A DNA stretch of 64,000 nt from Mycobacterium malmoense (GTDB taxonomy: Bacteria > Actinomycetota > Actinomycetes > Mycobacteriales > Mycobacteriaceae), in assembly GCF_019645855.1 (NCBI RefSeq), contig NZ_CP080999.1:4712001-4776000 (forward strand). The letters are read 5' to 3'. Under the pieces are notes generated by a model. That model was given only the letters and a program-made list of their open reading frames with translations, was not told where the DNA came from and did no database searches. Shown piece after piece: positions 33,227-42,069 of the stretch. Made by a program: the position numbers and the translations under genes. Position 1 is the first letter of the stretch; the number at the start of each line of letters is the position of its first letter.

Positions 33227-34041
33227 CGCTGGACCTCGACGCCGCCGATCTGCGGATAAGGCGCGGCAGCGTACCCGCGAGCACCCAGCTCGCCGAAGCG
33301 CTCAAGGCCGCGATCGTCGAACAACGTCTGCCCCGCGGCGGACGTCTGCCCAGCGAGCGGGAACTGATCGATCGCTCGGGCTTGAGCCGGGTGACCGTGC
33401 GCGCGGCAACGGGACACCTCGAGCGTCAGGGGTGGCTGGTTCGCCGCCAAGGTCTCGGCACGTTCGTCGCCAACCCGGTGAACCAGGAACTGGGCTTCGG
33501 TGTGCGCACGATTACCGAGGTGTTGGCGAGCTCCGGTATCACCCCGCAGGTGGACGTGCTGTCCCATCGCGTGGAAGCGGCGCCGCAACGGATAGCCGAA
33601 ACACTCGGCCTGTCCAAAGTTTTGCGCATCAGCCGACGTTTTCGGGACGGGGACCTGCCCCTGGCCCTGCTCACGGCCTACTTTCCGCCCTACTTGGGCA
33701 AGGCCGTCGAGCCGCTGACGTCGAAAGCGCCGGGCGCGGAAACCAGGTACGCCATGGAAAGCACGTACAAGATGTGGGAGCAGCGACTCGGGGTTCGGAT
33801 CGCCCGGGCCAGGCACGAGATTCACGCGGCCGGCGCATCCCTTGAGGTGGCCGGCGCATTGAACCTGCCGTTGGGCTCACCCGTGTTGGTACTCGAACGC
33901 ACCAGCTACACCGATGACGACAAACCGCTTGAGGTCGTGGAGTTCCACTATCCCCCAGAGCGATACACGTTTTCGGTCACCTTGCCAAGAAAAATGCCCG
34001 AACCCGGCGCCGGAATTGTGGAGCGGCGCGACCCGGCCTGA
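33214..34041 (+). CDS. GntR-family (HutC subfamily) regulator, Rv0792c type
   Basis: The 275-residue regulator matches Rv0792c. The winged helix is in STQLAEALKAAIVEQRLPRG, LPSERELIDRSGLSRVTVRA and RRQGLGTFV. The UTRA ligand domain follows (ITEVLASSGITPQVDVLSHR, then PLALLTAYFPPYLGK and the terminal VEFHYPPERYTFSVTLPR). Start ATG 33214 lies within a long palindrome that probably is its own operator, so the mRNA is likely leaderless or nearly so. The effector is unknown. Neighbouring purine genes are probably unrelated. Confidence 0.92.
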   Translation: MAARSLDLDAADLRIRRGSVPASTQLAEALKAAIVEQRLPRGGRLPSERELIDRSGLSRVTVRAATGHLERQGWLVRRQGLGTFVANPVNQELGFGVRTITEVLASSGITPQVDVLSHRVEAAPQRIAETLGLSKVLRISRRFRDGDLPLALLTAYFPPYLGKAVEPLTSKAPGAETRYAMESTYKMWEQRLGVRIARARHEIHAAGASLEVAGALNLPLGSPVLVLERTSYTDDDKPLEVVEFHYPPERYTFSVTLPRKMPEPGAGIVERRDPA

Positions 34042-34210
34042 ACACCGATCAAATCCGCTGCGGCGCAACCGGCCCATTGGTCGCACGACCTTGACCGCGG
34101 GCGCTGCCCTGACGACGGCCCGCTCGCTCAGCGAATTCTCAACGATTTCTTCGGACCCGGCTGGCTCGGCTCCAAGGATCCGCCAAGCCGTCGGGCGCAG
34201 CATCGATCTC

Positions 34211-34681
34211 ATGACGAATGAGCCGCGCTGCGCAAACCTGATCGAACGCTACCTCTGCACGCGCGGGCGGCGGTTCTTCCGCGGCCGACACGATGGCGAA
34301 TACTTCTTCGTCGCCAACGTCCTCCCCCGGCGGCTGCACGTCCACCTGGAGATCTTCCCCGCGCACGGCGACGTGTTGATGATCCGGGTCGCTCCCGCGT
34401 GCTTTTTTCCCGCGACCGACCGCCCCTGGCTGACGCACTTCGCCGACACGTGGAACCAGCAGAACCGCGAGGTCACCGCGATCGTGCACGGCTCGTCCGA
34501 TCCGCAGCGCATCGGTGTGGTGGCGCGCAGGTCACAGTGGATCCGGGATGACGTCACGCTCGACGACTTTGCTCGCTTCGTCGACGGCACGATCGCCGAC
34601 GCGATCGACCTCTTCGGTGCGTTGACCCCGATTGTCGACTTACCGTCGACGGCACAGCCGTTGCTGCGCGACGCCGGTTGA
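34211..34681 (+). CDS. YbjN-domain protein
   Basis: The 156-residue protein has the YbjN/type III chaperone-like core: LIERYLCTRGRRFFRGRHDG, EYFFVANVLPRRLHVHLEIF, MIRVAPACFFPATDRPWLTHFADTWNQQNR and VVARRSQWIRDDVTLDDFARFV. Family members resemble secretion chaperones in fold but their role is not established. ATG 34211 is not preceded by a good ribosome-binding site, so the start is moderately certain. No partner gene is adjacent. Confidence 0.75.
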   Translation: MTNEPRCANLIERYLCTRGRRFFRGRHDGEYFFVANVLPRRLHVHLEIFPAHGDVLMIRVAPACFFPATDRPWLTHFADTWNQQNREVTAIVHGSSDPQRIGVVARRSQWIRDDVTLDDFARFVDGTIADAIDLFGALTPIVDLPSTAQPLLRDAG

Positions 34682-34782
34682 ATCCCGCCGGCCGTGGGCG
34701 GCGGATCGGCATAGCTTCCAGGCGAATTCCGATCAGCGCCACGGTGTTTGAGAAGCAACACAAATAGCGCAGTCGTTTACGC

Positions 34783-35457
34783 TCAGGCGGCCAGCACTGC
34801 GTCCAGCGCCGAGTAGAACAGGCCCAGCCCGTCGTCGGAGGGACCCGTCAGCGCTTCGATGGCATGCTCGGGATGCGGCATCAGCCCGACCACGCGCCCG
34901 TTGACGGAGCTGATGCCGGCGATGTCGTGCAGCGAGCCGTTGGGGTTGTCGTGGTAGCGGAAGACCACCCGGCCCTCGCCCTCCAGTTCGTCGAGCACTT
35001 TCGCGGGCGCCACGTAGCGGCCTTCCCCGGACTTCAGCGGCACCAACAGGTCCGCGTCGGGCTCGAAACGCGACGTCCACGCCGTCGAGGTCGACGCCAC
35101 CCGCAGCCACACGTCTCGGCAGATGAAGTGCAAACCCGCGTTGCGGGTCAGGACCCCGGGCAGCAGCCCGGCCTCGCAGAGCACCTGAAAACCGTTGCAA
35201 ATTCCCAATACCGGCATGCCGCGCCCGGCGGCGTCGACCACCTCGGCCATCACCGGGGCGAACCTGGCGATCGCACCGGCCCGCAGGTAGTCGCCGTAGG
35301 AGAAGCCGCCGGGCACCACCACGGCGTCGACCCCCTTGAGGTCGGCGTCGGCATGCCACAGACCGACCGCCTCGGCGCCTACGCGCCGGGCCGCGCGGGC
35401 GGCGTCCACATCGTCGAGCGTCCCGGGGAAGGTGATGACGCCGATCCGTGCCGTCAC
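34783..35457 (-). CDS. purQ: Phosphoribosylformylglycinamidine synthase I (glutaminase)
   Basis: The 224-residue class I glutamine amidotransferase supplies ammonia to PurL. It shows IGVITFPGTLDDVDAARA, VVVPGGFSYGDYLRAGA, the nucleophile Cys in GICNGFQVLCEAG and the His-Glu pair in GLMPHPEHAIEAL. The GTG start overlaps the purS stop (GTGA), so PurS and PurQ are made together, as their complex requires. Confidence 0.97.
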   Translation of the reverse strand: MTARIGVITFPGTLDDVDAARAARRVGAEAVGLWHADADLKGVDAVVVPGGFSYGDYLRAGAIARFAPVMAEVVDAAGRGMPVLGICNGFQVLCEAGLLPGVLTRNAGLHFICRDVWLRVASTSTAWTSRFEPDADLLVPLKSGEGRYVAPAKVLDELEGEGRVVFRYHDNPNGSLHDIAGISSVNGRVVGLMPHPEHAIEALTGPSDDGLGLFYSALDAVLAA

Positions 35458-35693
35458 TGCGCCTCCCGGCTTATTGTCCAGTCCTCGATCACGGTGTTCG
35501 CCAACAGCGATTCCGCTATCTCGGCGAGCTCGGAGTCACCAACCGCGTCATCAACCTCCAGCTCAAATCTCTTGCCCTGCCGGACATCTGAGATTCCGTG
35601 ATGACCCAGCCGGCCCAGCGCGCCGACGATCGCCTGACCCTGCGGGTCAAGAATTTCCGCTTTGGGCATCACGTTTACGACCACCCGGGCCAC
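35454..35693 (-). CDS. purS: PurS subunit of FGAM synthase
   Basis: The 79-residue protein has the PurS fold pattern: VVVNVMPKAEILDPQGQAI, ALGRLGHHGISDVRQGKRFELEV and a final IEDWTI. PurS joins PurL and PurQ into an active complex. Starts at GTG 35693; its stop overlaps purQ. Confidence 0.95.
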   Translation of the reverse strand: MARVVVNVMPKAEILDPQGQAIVGALGRLGHHGISDVRQGKRFELEVDDAVGDSELAEIAESLLANTVIEDWTISREAQ

Positions 35694-35747
35694 CGGCGCT
35701 CCTCCTCAGATCGATCTCGGCGCCAACTCTACCGGCGTGCACGGGAA

Positions 35748-36428
35748 TCACGGGCAGGAGGCGATGTAGGCGTCGCACAGTGGCGCGGTCATGGCGTTCA
35801 GCACCGGATCGTCGGGCATCGCCGGCCACGGCACCTGTGGGGGTCCCGACGCCCAAAGGGTGAGCTCGCTGATCGTGCCGCTCGCCACGTGGGCCACCAG
35901 ATAGGTGTGCATGATGACCGGACCGCTGATCACGGCGGCCATCCGGTTCGGTTCGTCGCTGGTGATCGATGGCGACTGCGCCGGTGCCCGCTGCTGGCAG
36001 TTGCGCAGCGCGGCGACGGCGTTGCTGAACACCGAAGCGGCGGTGGGGCCGGCACGGGCCGTGTCGCCGCGCCAGTGCAGGATCTGAGCCTGCAACTGCC
36101 ACTGACCGTCCGGGTGGGTCACCGTCACGCGGGCCGCGACCGCCGAGCCGCGGGCATCCTGCGGTGCCGCCGGTGTGGCACACAGATCCTCGAACCGGAA
36201 CCTGGCCGTCCCGGCACCCGTCAGGGGCACCGCCAGACCGGCCAGCGCGGGCCAGTTGTATACCGAGTTCAGCGGCACGGCTTGCCGCGGGATCCACGCG
36301 GTGTTGGGGATCTGGTCGCACACGGACGGGCACGTTTCCGGCTCCGCATGGGCGGGTGCCACGACGATCAGAGCCACCGCGAAGCCACCGACAACCAGCA
36401 TCGTCGCCAGGATCACCCGCATCGGCAT
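35748..36428 (-). CDS. Secreted protein upstream of purS (Rv0787-like position)
   Basis: The 226-residue product starts with a clear signal peptide (MPMRVILATMLVVGGFAVAL to an AHA|EPETC cleavage site). The mature part has six Cys (CPSVCDQ, LCATP, NCQQ, LCDAYIASC) and features such as WIPRQAVPLNSVYNWPALAG. The pattern is that of mycobacterial exported proteins that I cannot assign to a family. In M. tuberculosis the corresponding locus is Rv0787. ATG 36428 follows a GGGGGTG; a second ATG is two codons further. Function unknown. Confidence 0.7.
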   Translation of the reverse strand: MPMRVILATMLVVGGFAVALIVVAPAHAEPETCPSVCDQIPNTAWIPRQAVPLNSVYNWPALAGLAVPLTGAGTARFRFEDLCATPAAPQDARGSAVAARVTVTHPDGQWQLQAQILHWRGDTARAGPTAASVFSNAVAALRNCQQRAPAQSPSITSDEPNRMAAVISGPVIMHTYLVAHVASGTISELTLWASGPPQVPWPAMPDDPVLNAMTAPLCDAYIASCP

Positions 36429-36455
36429 CACCCCCGTCAGGGCACAATCGTAGAC

Positions 36456-37094
36456 ATGCAACTGACGCATTTCGGCCATTCCTGCCTACTCGCCGAATTC
36501 GACCACACCAGCGTGCTTTTTGATCCCGGTAGCTTCGCGCACGGTTTCGAGGGGATCACCGGCCTTTCCGCGATCCTGATTACCCACCAGCACCCGGACC
36601 ACGTCGACATCGGCCGACTGCCGTCGCTGCTCGAGGGCAACCCGGATGCCGCGCTGTATGCCGATCCGCAAACCACCGCCCAGCTCGGGGAGCCGTGCCG
36701 GGCGGTGCACGTCGGCGACGAACTGCAGATCGGGGAGCTGACGGTTCGGGCCGTCGGCGGCCGGCACGCCGTGATCCACCCGGAAATCCCTGTGATAGAA
36801 AACATTTCGTATCTGGTGGGCGACGGACACCATGCGGCAAGGTTGATGCATCCCGGCGACGCGCTGTTCGTGCCCGAGGAGCCGGTGGACGTCTTGGCCG
36901 CGCCGGCGGCGGCCCCGTGGATGAAGATCGCCGAGGCCGTCGATTACCTGCGTGCGGTGGCGCCGGCCCGCGCGGTACCGATCCACCAGGGGATCATCGC
37001 ACCGGACGCGCGGGGCATCTACTACGGCCGGCTCACCGAGATGACCGACACCGACTTCCAGGTATTGCCCGCAGAAAACGCGATCGCCTTTTAG
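36456..37094 (+). CDS. Metallo-beta-lactamase-fold hydrolase (UlaG-like)
   Basis: The 212-residue protein is a minimal MBL-fold enzyme: MQLTHFGHSCLLAEFDHTSV, the metal motif ITHQHPDHVD, AVGGRHAVIHPEIP, RLMHPGDALFVP and AVPIHQGIIAPDA. This is the UlaG/L-ascorbate-6-phosphate lactonase-like branch found widely in actinobacteria with unassigned substrates. The start is 27 bp from the divergent exported-protein gene. Confidence 0.85.
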   Translation: MQLTHFGHSCLLAEFDHTSVLFDPGSFAHGFEGITGLSAILITHQHPDHVDIGRLPSLLEGNPDAALYADPQTTAQLGEPCRAVHVGDELQIGELTVRAVGGRHAVIHPEIPVIENISYLVGDGHHAARLMHPGDALFVPEEPVDVLAAPAAAPWMKIAEAVDYLRAVAPARAVPIHQGIIAPDARGIYYGRLTEMTDTDFQVLPAENAIAF

Positions 37095-37103
37095 CGCTTC
37101 GAT

Positions 37104-37159
37104 CGAGCGTCACGCCAGCGTGGCTCTCGGCTTCCGGCGCCACGCTGGCGTGACGCTCG
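37104..37159. terminator. 21-bp inverted repeat, terminator-like
   Basis: The arms 37104-37124 and 37139-37159 are exact reverse complements (core GCGTCACGCCAGCGTGGC) with a 14-nt loop. It lies 9 bp after the MBL gene stop, between convergent genes. The same core recurs at 54.0 kb. Confidence 0.6.
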
Positions 37160-37230
37160 GCGGTGTGTGGCAGGGGCTCGGCGGTGTGTGGCAGGGGCTT
37201 GGCGGTGTGTGGCAGGGGCTTGGCAGGGGC
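37157..37230 (+). repeat. Tandem 21-bp repeats, 3.5 copies
   Basis: Units at 37157-37177, 37178-37198 and 37199-37219 share GGCGGTGTGTGGCAGGGGC; a shortened unit follows to 37230. They fill the gap up to the stop codon of the minus-strand flavoprotein gene. Copy number is likely to vary between strains. Confidence 0.75.
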
Positions 37231-38897
37231 TAAGTGATGTCGTCGGCGGCGCCGCGGCCGGCGGCCCGGCCGGAGAAGATGCAGCCGCCCAGGAACGTGC
37301 CTTCGAGGGCGCGGTAGCCGTGCACGCCTCCGCCGCCGAACCCGGCCACCTCGCCGGCCGCGTACAGCCCGGTCAGCGGCGTGCCGTCGGCCTTGAGTAC
37401 CCGCGCCTGTAGGTCGGTCTCGATGCCGCCCAACGTCTTTCGGGTCAGGATGTGCAGCTTGACCGCGATCATCGGCCCGGCCTTCGGGTCGGTCAGCCGG
37501 TGCGGCGCCACCACCCGGCCCAGCCGGTCGCCCAGGTAGCCGCGGGCGGCACGGATCGCGGTGATCTGACCGTCCTTGCTGAACCTGTTGGCCACCTCGC
37601 GGTCGCGGGCGGTGACCTCGGCCTCGACCGTGGCGTAGTCCAGGGGCTGGACATCGGGCAGCTTGTTCATCGCGGTCACCAGTTCGCGCAGCGAGTCCGC
37701 GCTGACGAAGTCCACGCCTCGGTCGACGAAGGCCTGCACCGGTCCCGGCGGCCCGGAACTGGCCCGGTTGCGCAGCAGCTCGCGCACGCTTTGCCCCGTC
37801 AGATCGGGGTTCTGCTCCTGACCGGACAGCGCGAATTCCTTCTCAATGATCCTGTTGTTCAACACAAACCAGGTGTAGTCGTACCCGGACTTGGTGATGT
37901 ACTCCAAGGTGCCGAGGGTGTCGAACCCGGGATACAGCGGAACCGGCAACCGCTTGCCGGAGGCATCCAGCCACAGCGACGACGGGCCCGGGATGATCCG
38001 GATGCCGTGCAGCGGCCAGATCGGGTCGTAGTTGGTGATGCCTTCGGTGTAGTGCCACATCCGGTCGGGGTTGATCACCCGCGCACCGGCCTTTTGGGAA
38101 ATGCCGATCATCCTGCCGTCGACGTGCGCGGGCACCCCACTGAGCAGTTGCTCGGGGACGCGGCCCATCCGCTTCGGCCAGTTCTTTCGCACCAGATCGT
38201 GATTGCCGCCGATGCCGCCGCTGGTCACGATCACCGCCGAAGCACGGAATTCGAATTGCCCCAAAGCTTTTCGCGACGATGCCACACCGCGTGCCGCGGT
38301 CGAGGGCTCCAGCACGGTGCCCCGGACGCCGGTCACCGCGCCATCCTCTAGGACCAGCTCGTCGACCTGATGGCGGTGCGCGAAGCGCACCGTGGAGCGG
38401 TCACGCAGCTGACGCGCGAAGATCTCGACCAACGCGGGCCCGGTACCCCACGTGATGTGGAAACGGGGCACCGAGTTGCCATGCCCCAGCGCGTCGTAGC
38501 CGCCGCGCTCGGCCCAACCCACCAACGGGAAAATCTTGAGGCCCCGGGCGCGCAGCCAACTGCGTTTCTCCCCGGCCGCGAAATCGACGTAGGCGTGCGC
38601 CCATTGGCGTGGCCAGTAGTCCTCGGGCCGGTCGAAGGCCGCCGTCCCGAGCCAGTCCTGCAGGGCGAGTTCGTGGCTGTCGCGAATGCCCAGGCGGCGC
38701 TGCTCGGGGCTGTCGACGAAGAACAGGCCGCCGAACGACCAGAACGCCTGCCCGCCCAGATTGGCGCTGTTCTCCTGGTCCAGGATCAGCACCCGCAAGC
38801 CGCGTTCCACCAATTCGCAGGCGGCCACCAGGCCCGACAGCCCCGCACCGACAATGATCGCGTCGGCGGCGAAGCCTGCGGCTGAAGAATTGCTCAT
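37230..38897 (-). CDS. FAD-binding dehydrogenase, KsdD/fumarate reductase-like (Rv0785 type)
   Basis: The 555-residue flavoprotein starts with the FAD motif ADAIIVGAGLSGLVAACELV and has the long insert with GGQAFWSFGGLFFVDSPEQR. The terminal second FAD motif is GLYAAGEVAGFGGGGVHGY. This is the 3-ketosteroid-dehydrogenase/fumarate-reductase flavoprotein superfamily. Rv0785 is the counterpart. The true substrate is not known; steroid dehydrogenation is only a family-level guess. ATG 38897 is set by the FAD motif and a TACCCT box 8 nt upstream; the frame continues upstream as a shadow of the deacetylase-like gene. Confidence 0.88.
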   Translation of the reverse strand: MSNSSAAGFAADAIIVGAGLSGLVAACELVERGLRVLILDQENSANLGGQAFWSFGGLFFVDSPEQRRLGIRDSHELALQDWLGTAAFDRPEDYWPRQWAHAYVDFAAGEKRSWLRARGLKIFPLVGWAERGGYDALGHGNSVPRFHITWGTGPALVEIFARQLRDRSTVRFAHRHQVDELVLEDGAVTGVRGTVLEPSTAARGVASSRKALGQFEFRASAVIVTSGGIGGNHDLVRKNWPKRMGRVPEQLLSGVPAHVDGRMIGISQKAGARVINPDRMWHYTEGITNYDPIWPLHGIRIIPGPSSLWLDASGKRLPVPLYPGFDTLGTLEYITKSGYDYTWFVLNNRIIEKEFALSGQEQNPDLTGQSVRELLRNRASSGPPGPVQAFVDRGVDFVSADSLRELVTAMNKLPDVQPLDYATVEAEVTARDREVANRFSKDGQITAIRAARGYLGDRLGRVVAPHRLTDPKAGPMIAVKLHILTRKTLGGIETDLQARVLKADGTPLTGLYAAGEVAGFGGGGVHGYRALEGTFLGGCIFSGRAAGRGAADDIT

Positions 38898-38905
38898 GCC
38901 GCACC

Positions 38906-38911
38906 AGGGTA
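38906..38911 (-). promoter_or_regulatory. Candidate -10 element for the KsdD-like gene
   Basis: TACCCT on the minus strand ends 8 nt before ATG 38897. Confidence 0.35.
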
Positions 38912-38947
38912 ATGCCCCGGCCAGCAGGCTGATCAGACGGCTTGACG

Positions 38948-39652
38948 TCAGGCGGCGTCGAGGATCGCCCTGTCGGGCCGCCACCGGTACACCGTCGGTG
39001 TGCAGCCGTGCATGGAAGCCAGGTCGACGGCGTCCAGCATCGCCTGCAGCGGGCCGGGCTTGCGCAATTGACGGGCGGCCACGGCGACCCGCACGATGCC
39101 GCCGCGGCGGGCGATCCGCTCGGCGGACAGCACAACCATGCGGCACCACCACGGCTCGGTCAGGAAGCCTTCCCCGATGCCCAGCACTCGGGTGCGGACG
39201 GTGGTGTGCCGGACCAGGTCGGTGATCCCGTGCAGGTCGGCGAGCAACCGAAAGCCGTTGGCCGGCAACGCCTTGACGACGCCCGGTGACACCACCCAGC
39301 CCGGTGCTGCGAATAGCCGGGTGCGCAGCCCGAGGTGCTCGAGGACGCGGTCGGCGGCCATCAGCCGCAGGTTGGCTTCGTGTGCGCGCAAGATCGCGAA
39401 CTCGCCGCGCCGCTTCTTGGTGGCCGGATCGTCGTAGCCGTGCAGCACGATGGCGTCGCCGCCGGCCCGGCGGGCCGTCAGCCACTCGACGGTGTGTGGG
39501 TCGCGGTCGAGCCGGTAGTCACCGGACAGCCGGGGAGCGACCAGCAACGACACCGGCACCTTGCGCGCGTCCATCTGCGCGCAGAACTCCTCGACGTCGG
39601 CCAGGGTACGTTCGCCTATCCCCGACACCGAGACGATCAATTTTCCAGACAC
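38948..39652 (-). CDS. DUF2334 / polysaccharide deacetylase-like protein (Rv0784 type)
   Basis: The 234-residue protein resembles polysaccharide deacetylases of the DUF2334 type: LIVSVSGIGERTLADVEEF, VPVSLLVAPRLSGDY, and the metal-site-like DAIVLHGYDDPATKKRRGEF, then FAAPGWVVSPGVVKAL. The missing N-terminal Asp pair (usually near residue 10) makes deacetylase activity uncertain. GTG 39652 is the start. It is 50 bp upstream of the flavoprotein gene and may be in its operon. Confidence 0.8.
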   Translation of the reverse strand: MSGKLIVSVSGIGERTLADVEEFCAQMDARKVPVSLLVAPRLSGDYRLDRDPHTVEWLTARRAGGDAIVLHGYDDPATKKRRGEFAILRAHEANLRLMAADRVLEHLGLRTRLFAAPGWVVSPGVVKALPANGFRLLADLHGITDLVRHTTVRTRVLGIGEGFLTEPWWCRMVVLSAERIARRGGIVRVAVAARQLRKPGPLQAMLDAVDLASMHGCTPTVYRWRPDRAILDAA

Positions 39653-39801
39653 GCCACAAGTTTGCCGATCCCAAGTGTCGGGATGGTGAAGGACACGCAG
39701 ACGGCAGGCGTATAACGGGCCGGCGGACAGATCCCGCGACCGGTCAGCAAACGCCTACCGGCGTCGGCCCCGGTGATCGGTTCGATATGCTAACCAACGC
39801 C

Positions 39802-41400
39802 ATGGAAAAGGCCCGTCCGACAGCCGCCGATACCGCGCCGCCCACCGCCCCCGCACAGCAGCCGGGCGTGCAGGTCTATCCGGACAGGCTGGACGCCGCA
39901 CTCTTGCGGATCTCCGGCGTGTGCATCCTGGCCACGGTGATGGCGATCCTGGATGTCACCGTCGTCAGCGTCGCGCAACGCACCTTCATCGCGCAGTTCG
40001 GGTCCACCCAGGCCGTCGTCGCATGGACGATGACCGGCTACACGCTCGCGTTGGCGACCGTGATCCCGATAACGGGCTGGGCGGCCGACCGGTTCGGCAC
40101 CAAACGGCTCTTCATGGGCTCCGTGCTCGCCTTCACGCTCGGATCGTTACTGTGCGTGGTGGCGTCAAATATTCTGCAGCTCATCGTATTTCGGGTAGTG
40201 CAGGGCATCGGCGGCGGCATGCTGTTGCCGCTGGGATTCATGATCTTGACCCGCGAAGCGGGACCCCGGCGGCTCGGGCGGCTGATGTCGATCCTGAGCA
40301 TCCCCATGCTGCTCGCCCCGATCGGTGGGCCCATTCTGGGCGGCTGGCTCATCGACACCTCCAGCTGGAGGTGGATCTTCTTGATCAACCTGCCGATCGG
40401 TCTCGTCACGGTCGTCCTCGCGGCGATCGTGTTCCCGAGAGATCACCCGGCACGGTCGGAAACCTTCGACGTCGTCGGCGTGCTGCTGCTCTCGCCCGGC
40501 CTGGCGGCGTTCCTGTTCGCGGTGTCGTCTGTCCCGCGCTGCGGGACGGTTTTCGATCGTCGCGTGTTGGTACCGGCGGCCATCGGCCTGGCGTTGATCG
40601 CCGCGTTCGCGGTGCATGCGAAGCGCCGCGCGGATCACCCGCTCATCGATCTGCGGCTGTTCCAGAACAAGGTGGTCACCCACGCCAACGTGACGATGCT
40701 GCTGTTCGCCACGGCCTTTTTCGGCGCGGGCCTGCTGCTCCCCAGCTACTTTCAGCAGGTGCAGCACCAGACGCCGATGCAAGCCGGCGTGTACATGATC
40801 CCGCAGGGACTCGGCGCCATGCTGACCATGCGGCTGACCGGACCGCTGGTGGACCGACAGGGACCGGGCAAGATCGTGTTGGTCGGCATCGCGCTGATCA
40901 CGGCCGGCCTGGGCGCCTTCGCGTTCGGTGTGGCCAGGCAGGCGGGGTACCTGCCGACGCTGTTGGTGGGGCTGGCGGTCATGGGCCTGGGCATGGGCTG
41001 CACCATGATGCCGCTCTCCGTCGCGTCGGTGCAGGCGTTGGCCGCGCATCAGATCGCCCGCGGCACAACGCTGATGAGCGTCAGCCATCAGGTCGGCGGT
41101 TCGATGGGAACGGCGCTGATGTCGATGATCCTGACCAACCAGTTCAACCGTAGCGAGAACATTTCCGCGGCAAATAAACTCGCGTCGCTACAACAAAAGG
41201 CCGCCAGCAGCGGGGTGCCGGTCGACCAGTCCGCAATACCCCGGCAGTCACTTGCGCCCAGCTTCTGGGCGGATGTGCTGCACGACCTGTCGCACGCCTA
41301 TACGGCGGTATTCGCGATCGCGGTCGTGTTGGTGGTGTTGACCGTCATCCCGGCGTCGTTTCTGCCGAAGAAACCGGCGAGCCAAACGGCCACCGAATAG
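39802..41400 (+). CDS. emrB: MFS multidrug exporter, DHA2/EmrB type (Rv0783c type)
   Basis: The 532-residue transporter has 14 membrane helices and the DHA2 motifs: LDVTVVSVAQRTFIAQFG in helix 1 (motif D1), GWAADRFGTKRLFM (motif A), and PIGGPILGGWLIDTSSWRWIF (motif C). A 40-residue cytoplasmic tail precedes helix 1. It corresponds to Rv0783c (EmrB). A TATGCT box at 39786-39791 suggests a near-leaderless transcript starting before ATG 39802; ATG 39787, five codons earlier, is inside that box. The cargo is unknown. The minus-strand TetR directly downstream may control it or the DoxX gene. Confidence 0.88.
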   Translation: MEKARPTAADTAPPTAPAQQPGVQVYPDRLDAALLRISGVCILATVMAILDVTVVSVAQRTFIAQFGSTQAVVAWTMTGYTLALATVIPITGWAADRFGTKRLFMGSVLAFTLGSLLCVVASNILQLIVFRVVQGIGGGMLLPLGFMILTREAGPRRLGRLMSILSIPMLLAPIGGPILGGWLIDTSSWRWIFLINLPIGLVTVVLAAIVFPRDHPARSETFDVVGVLLLSPGLAAFLFAVSSVPRCGTVFDRRVLVPAAIGLALIAAFAVHAKRRADHPLIDLRLFQNKVVTHANVTMLLFATAFFGAGLLLPSYFQQVQHQTPMQAGVYMIPQGLGAMLTMRLTGPLVDRQGPGKIVLVGIALITAGLGAFAFGVARQAGYLPTLLVGLAVMGLGMGCTMMPLSVASVQALAAHQIARGTTLMSVSHQVGGSMGTALMSMILTNQFNRSENISAANKLASLQQKAASSGVPVDQSAIPRQSLAPSFWADVLHDLSHAYTAVFAIAVVLVVLTVIPASFLPKKPASQTATE

Positions 41401-41409
41401 CCACCGCGA

Positions 41410-41973
41410 TTACCCGTCGAACAGCATTGTCGCGATCCGCATCACGGTATCCATCGGATCGTCCTGTCTGACTTGGGGATTGACCGCATCGTTAAGCCAC
41501 AGCATCGAAAACCCGTGCACCAGTGACCATGCCGCCAGCCGCGCGCCCGCGGGGTCGGCCCGCGCGTTGGGATCGCGCAGGGTCGCGACCCCGCGAGAAA
41601 GTTCGGCCCCGGCCGCGGCCTCGGCGGCTGCCAGTTCGCCGTCCGCCGCGTCAAGCAGCGACTTGTTGAACATCACCTGGTAATGACCGGGGTGATCGAT
41701 GGCGAACCGCACGTAGGCCAGGGCCGCCTCGGCGAAGTTGCCCCGGGCTTTGGCCAGCGCCTCGGCCAGCAGCTCGAACCCCTCGGTGGCCAGCGCGGTG
41801 AACAATCCGCGCCGATCGGTGAAATGGTGCGCCGGCGCGGCGTGCGACACTCCGGCGCTACGGGCCAACTCCCGCAACGAGACTCCGTCCGCGCCACGCT
41901 CGGCCACCAGACGCGCGGCCTCGGCGAGGATCACCGCGCGCAGGTCGCCGTGGTGGTAGCTCGGACGGTTCAC
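41410..41973 (-). CDS. TetR-family regulator
   Basis: The 187-residue regulator has DNA-binding motifs DLRAVILAEAARLVAERGAD and LARSAGVSHAAPAHHFTDRRGLFTAL (the AAPAHHF recognition helix typical of one TetR subgroup). The C-terminal TetR_C-type domain contains HYQVMFNKSLLD. GTG 41973 lies 6 nt after TATGCT. It is divergent from the DoxX gene and separated from it by two direct repeats likely to be its operators. Confidence 0.88.
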   Translation of the reverse strand: MNRPSYHHGDLRAVILAEAARLVAERGADGVSLRELARSAGVSHAAPAHHFTDRRGLFTALATEGFELLAEALAKARGNFAEAALAYVRFAIDHPGHYQVMFNKSLLDAADGELAAAEAAAGAELSRGVATLRDPNARADPAGARLAAWSLVHGFSMLWLNDAVNPQVRQDDPMDTVMRIATMLFDG

Positions 41974-41979
41974 AGAGCC

Positions 41980-41985
41980 AGCATA
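41980..41985 (-). promoter_or_regulatory. -10 element for leaderless tetR
   Basis: TATGCT on the minus strand ends 6 nt before GTG 41973. Confidence 0.5.
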
Positions 41986-41994
41986 CCGGCCAAA

Positions 41995-42054
41995 CTTGAC
42001 AGTGACTAGATAACGGCCTATCTTGGCGCCTTAGGAACTTGTCAGTGCCTAGAT
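41995..42054. promoter_or_regulatory. Paired 17-bp direct repeats between tetR and doxX
   Basis: CTTGACAGTGACTAGAT (41995-42011) and CTTGTCAGTGCCTAGAT (42038-42054) differ at two positions and are 43 bp apart. One flanks each divergent promoter. They are probable TetR binding sites. Confidence 0.6.
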
Positions 42055-42069
42055 TGAGGGAGGGTCGAG

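Noticed and set aside
22600..34000. Genomic island bounded by insertion sequences or attachment repeats
   Set aside because: No transposase, integrase, tRNA or long flanking direct repeats were found, although gene content differs from M. tuberculosis.
37157..37230. Possible CRISPR-like array
   Set aside because: The units are contiguous 21-bp tandem copies with no unique spacers; there are no cas genes. The same holds for 54019-54108.
37230..38897. Naming the FAD protein a 3-ketosteroid dehydrogenase
   Set aside because: Only superfamily motifs are visible; steroid-specific active-site residues could not be confirmed by reading.
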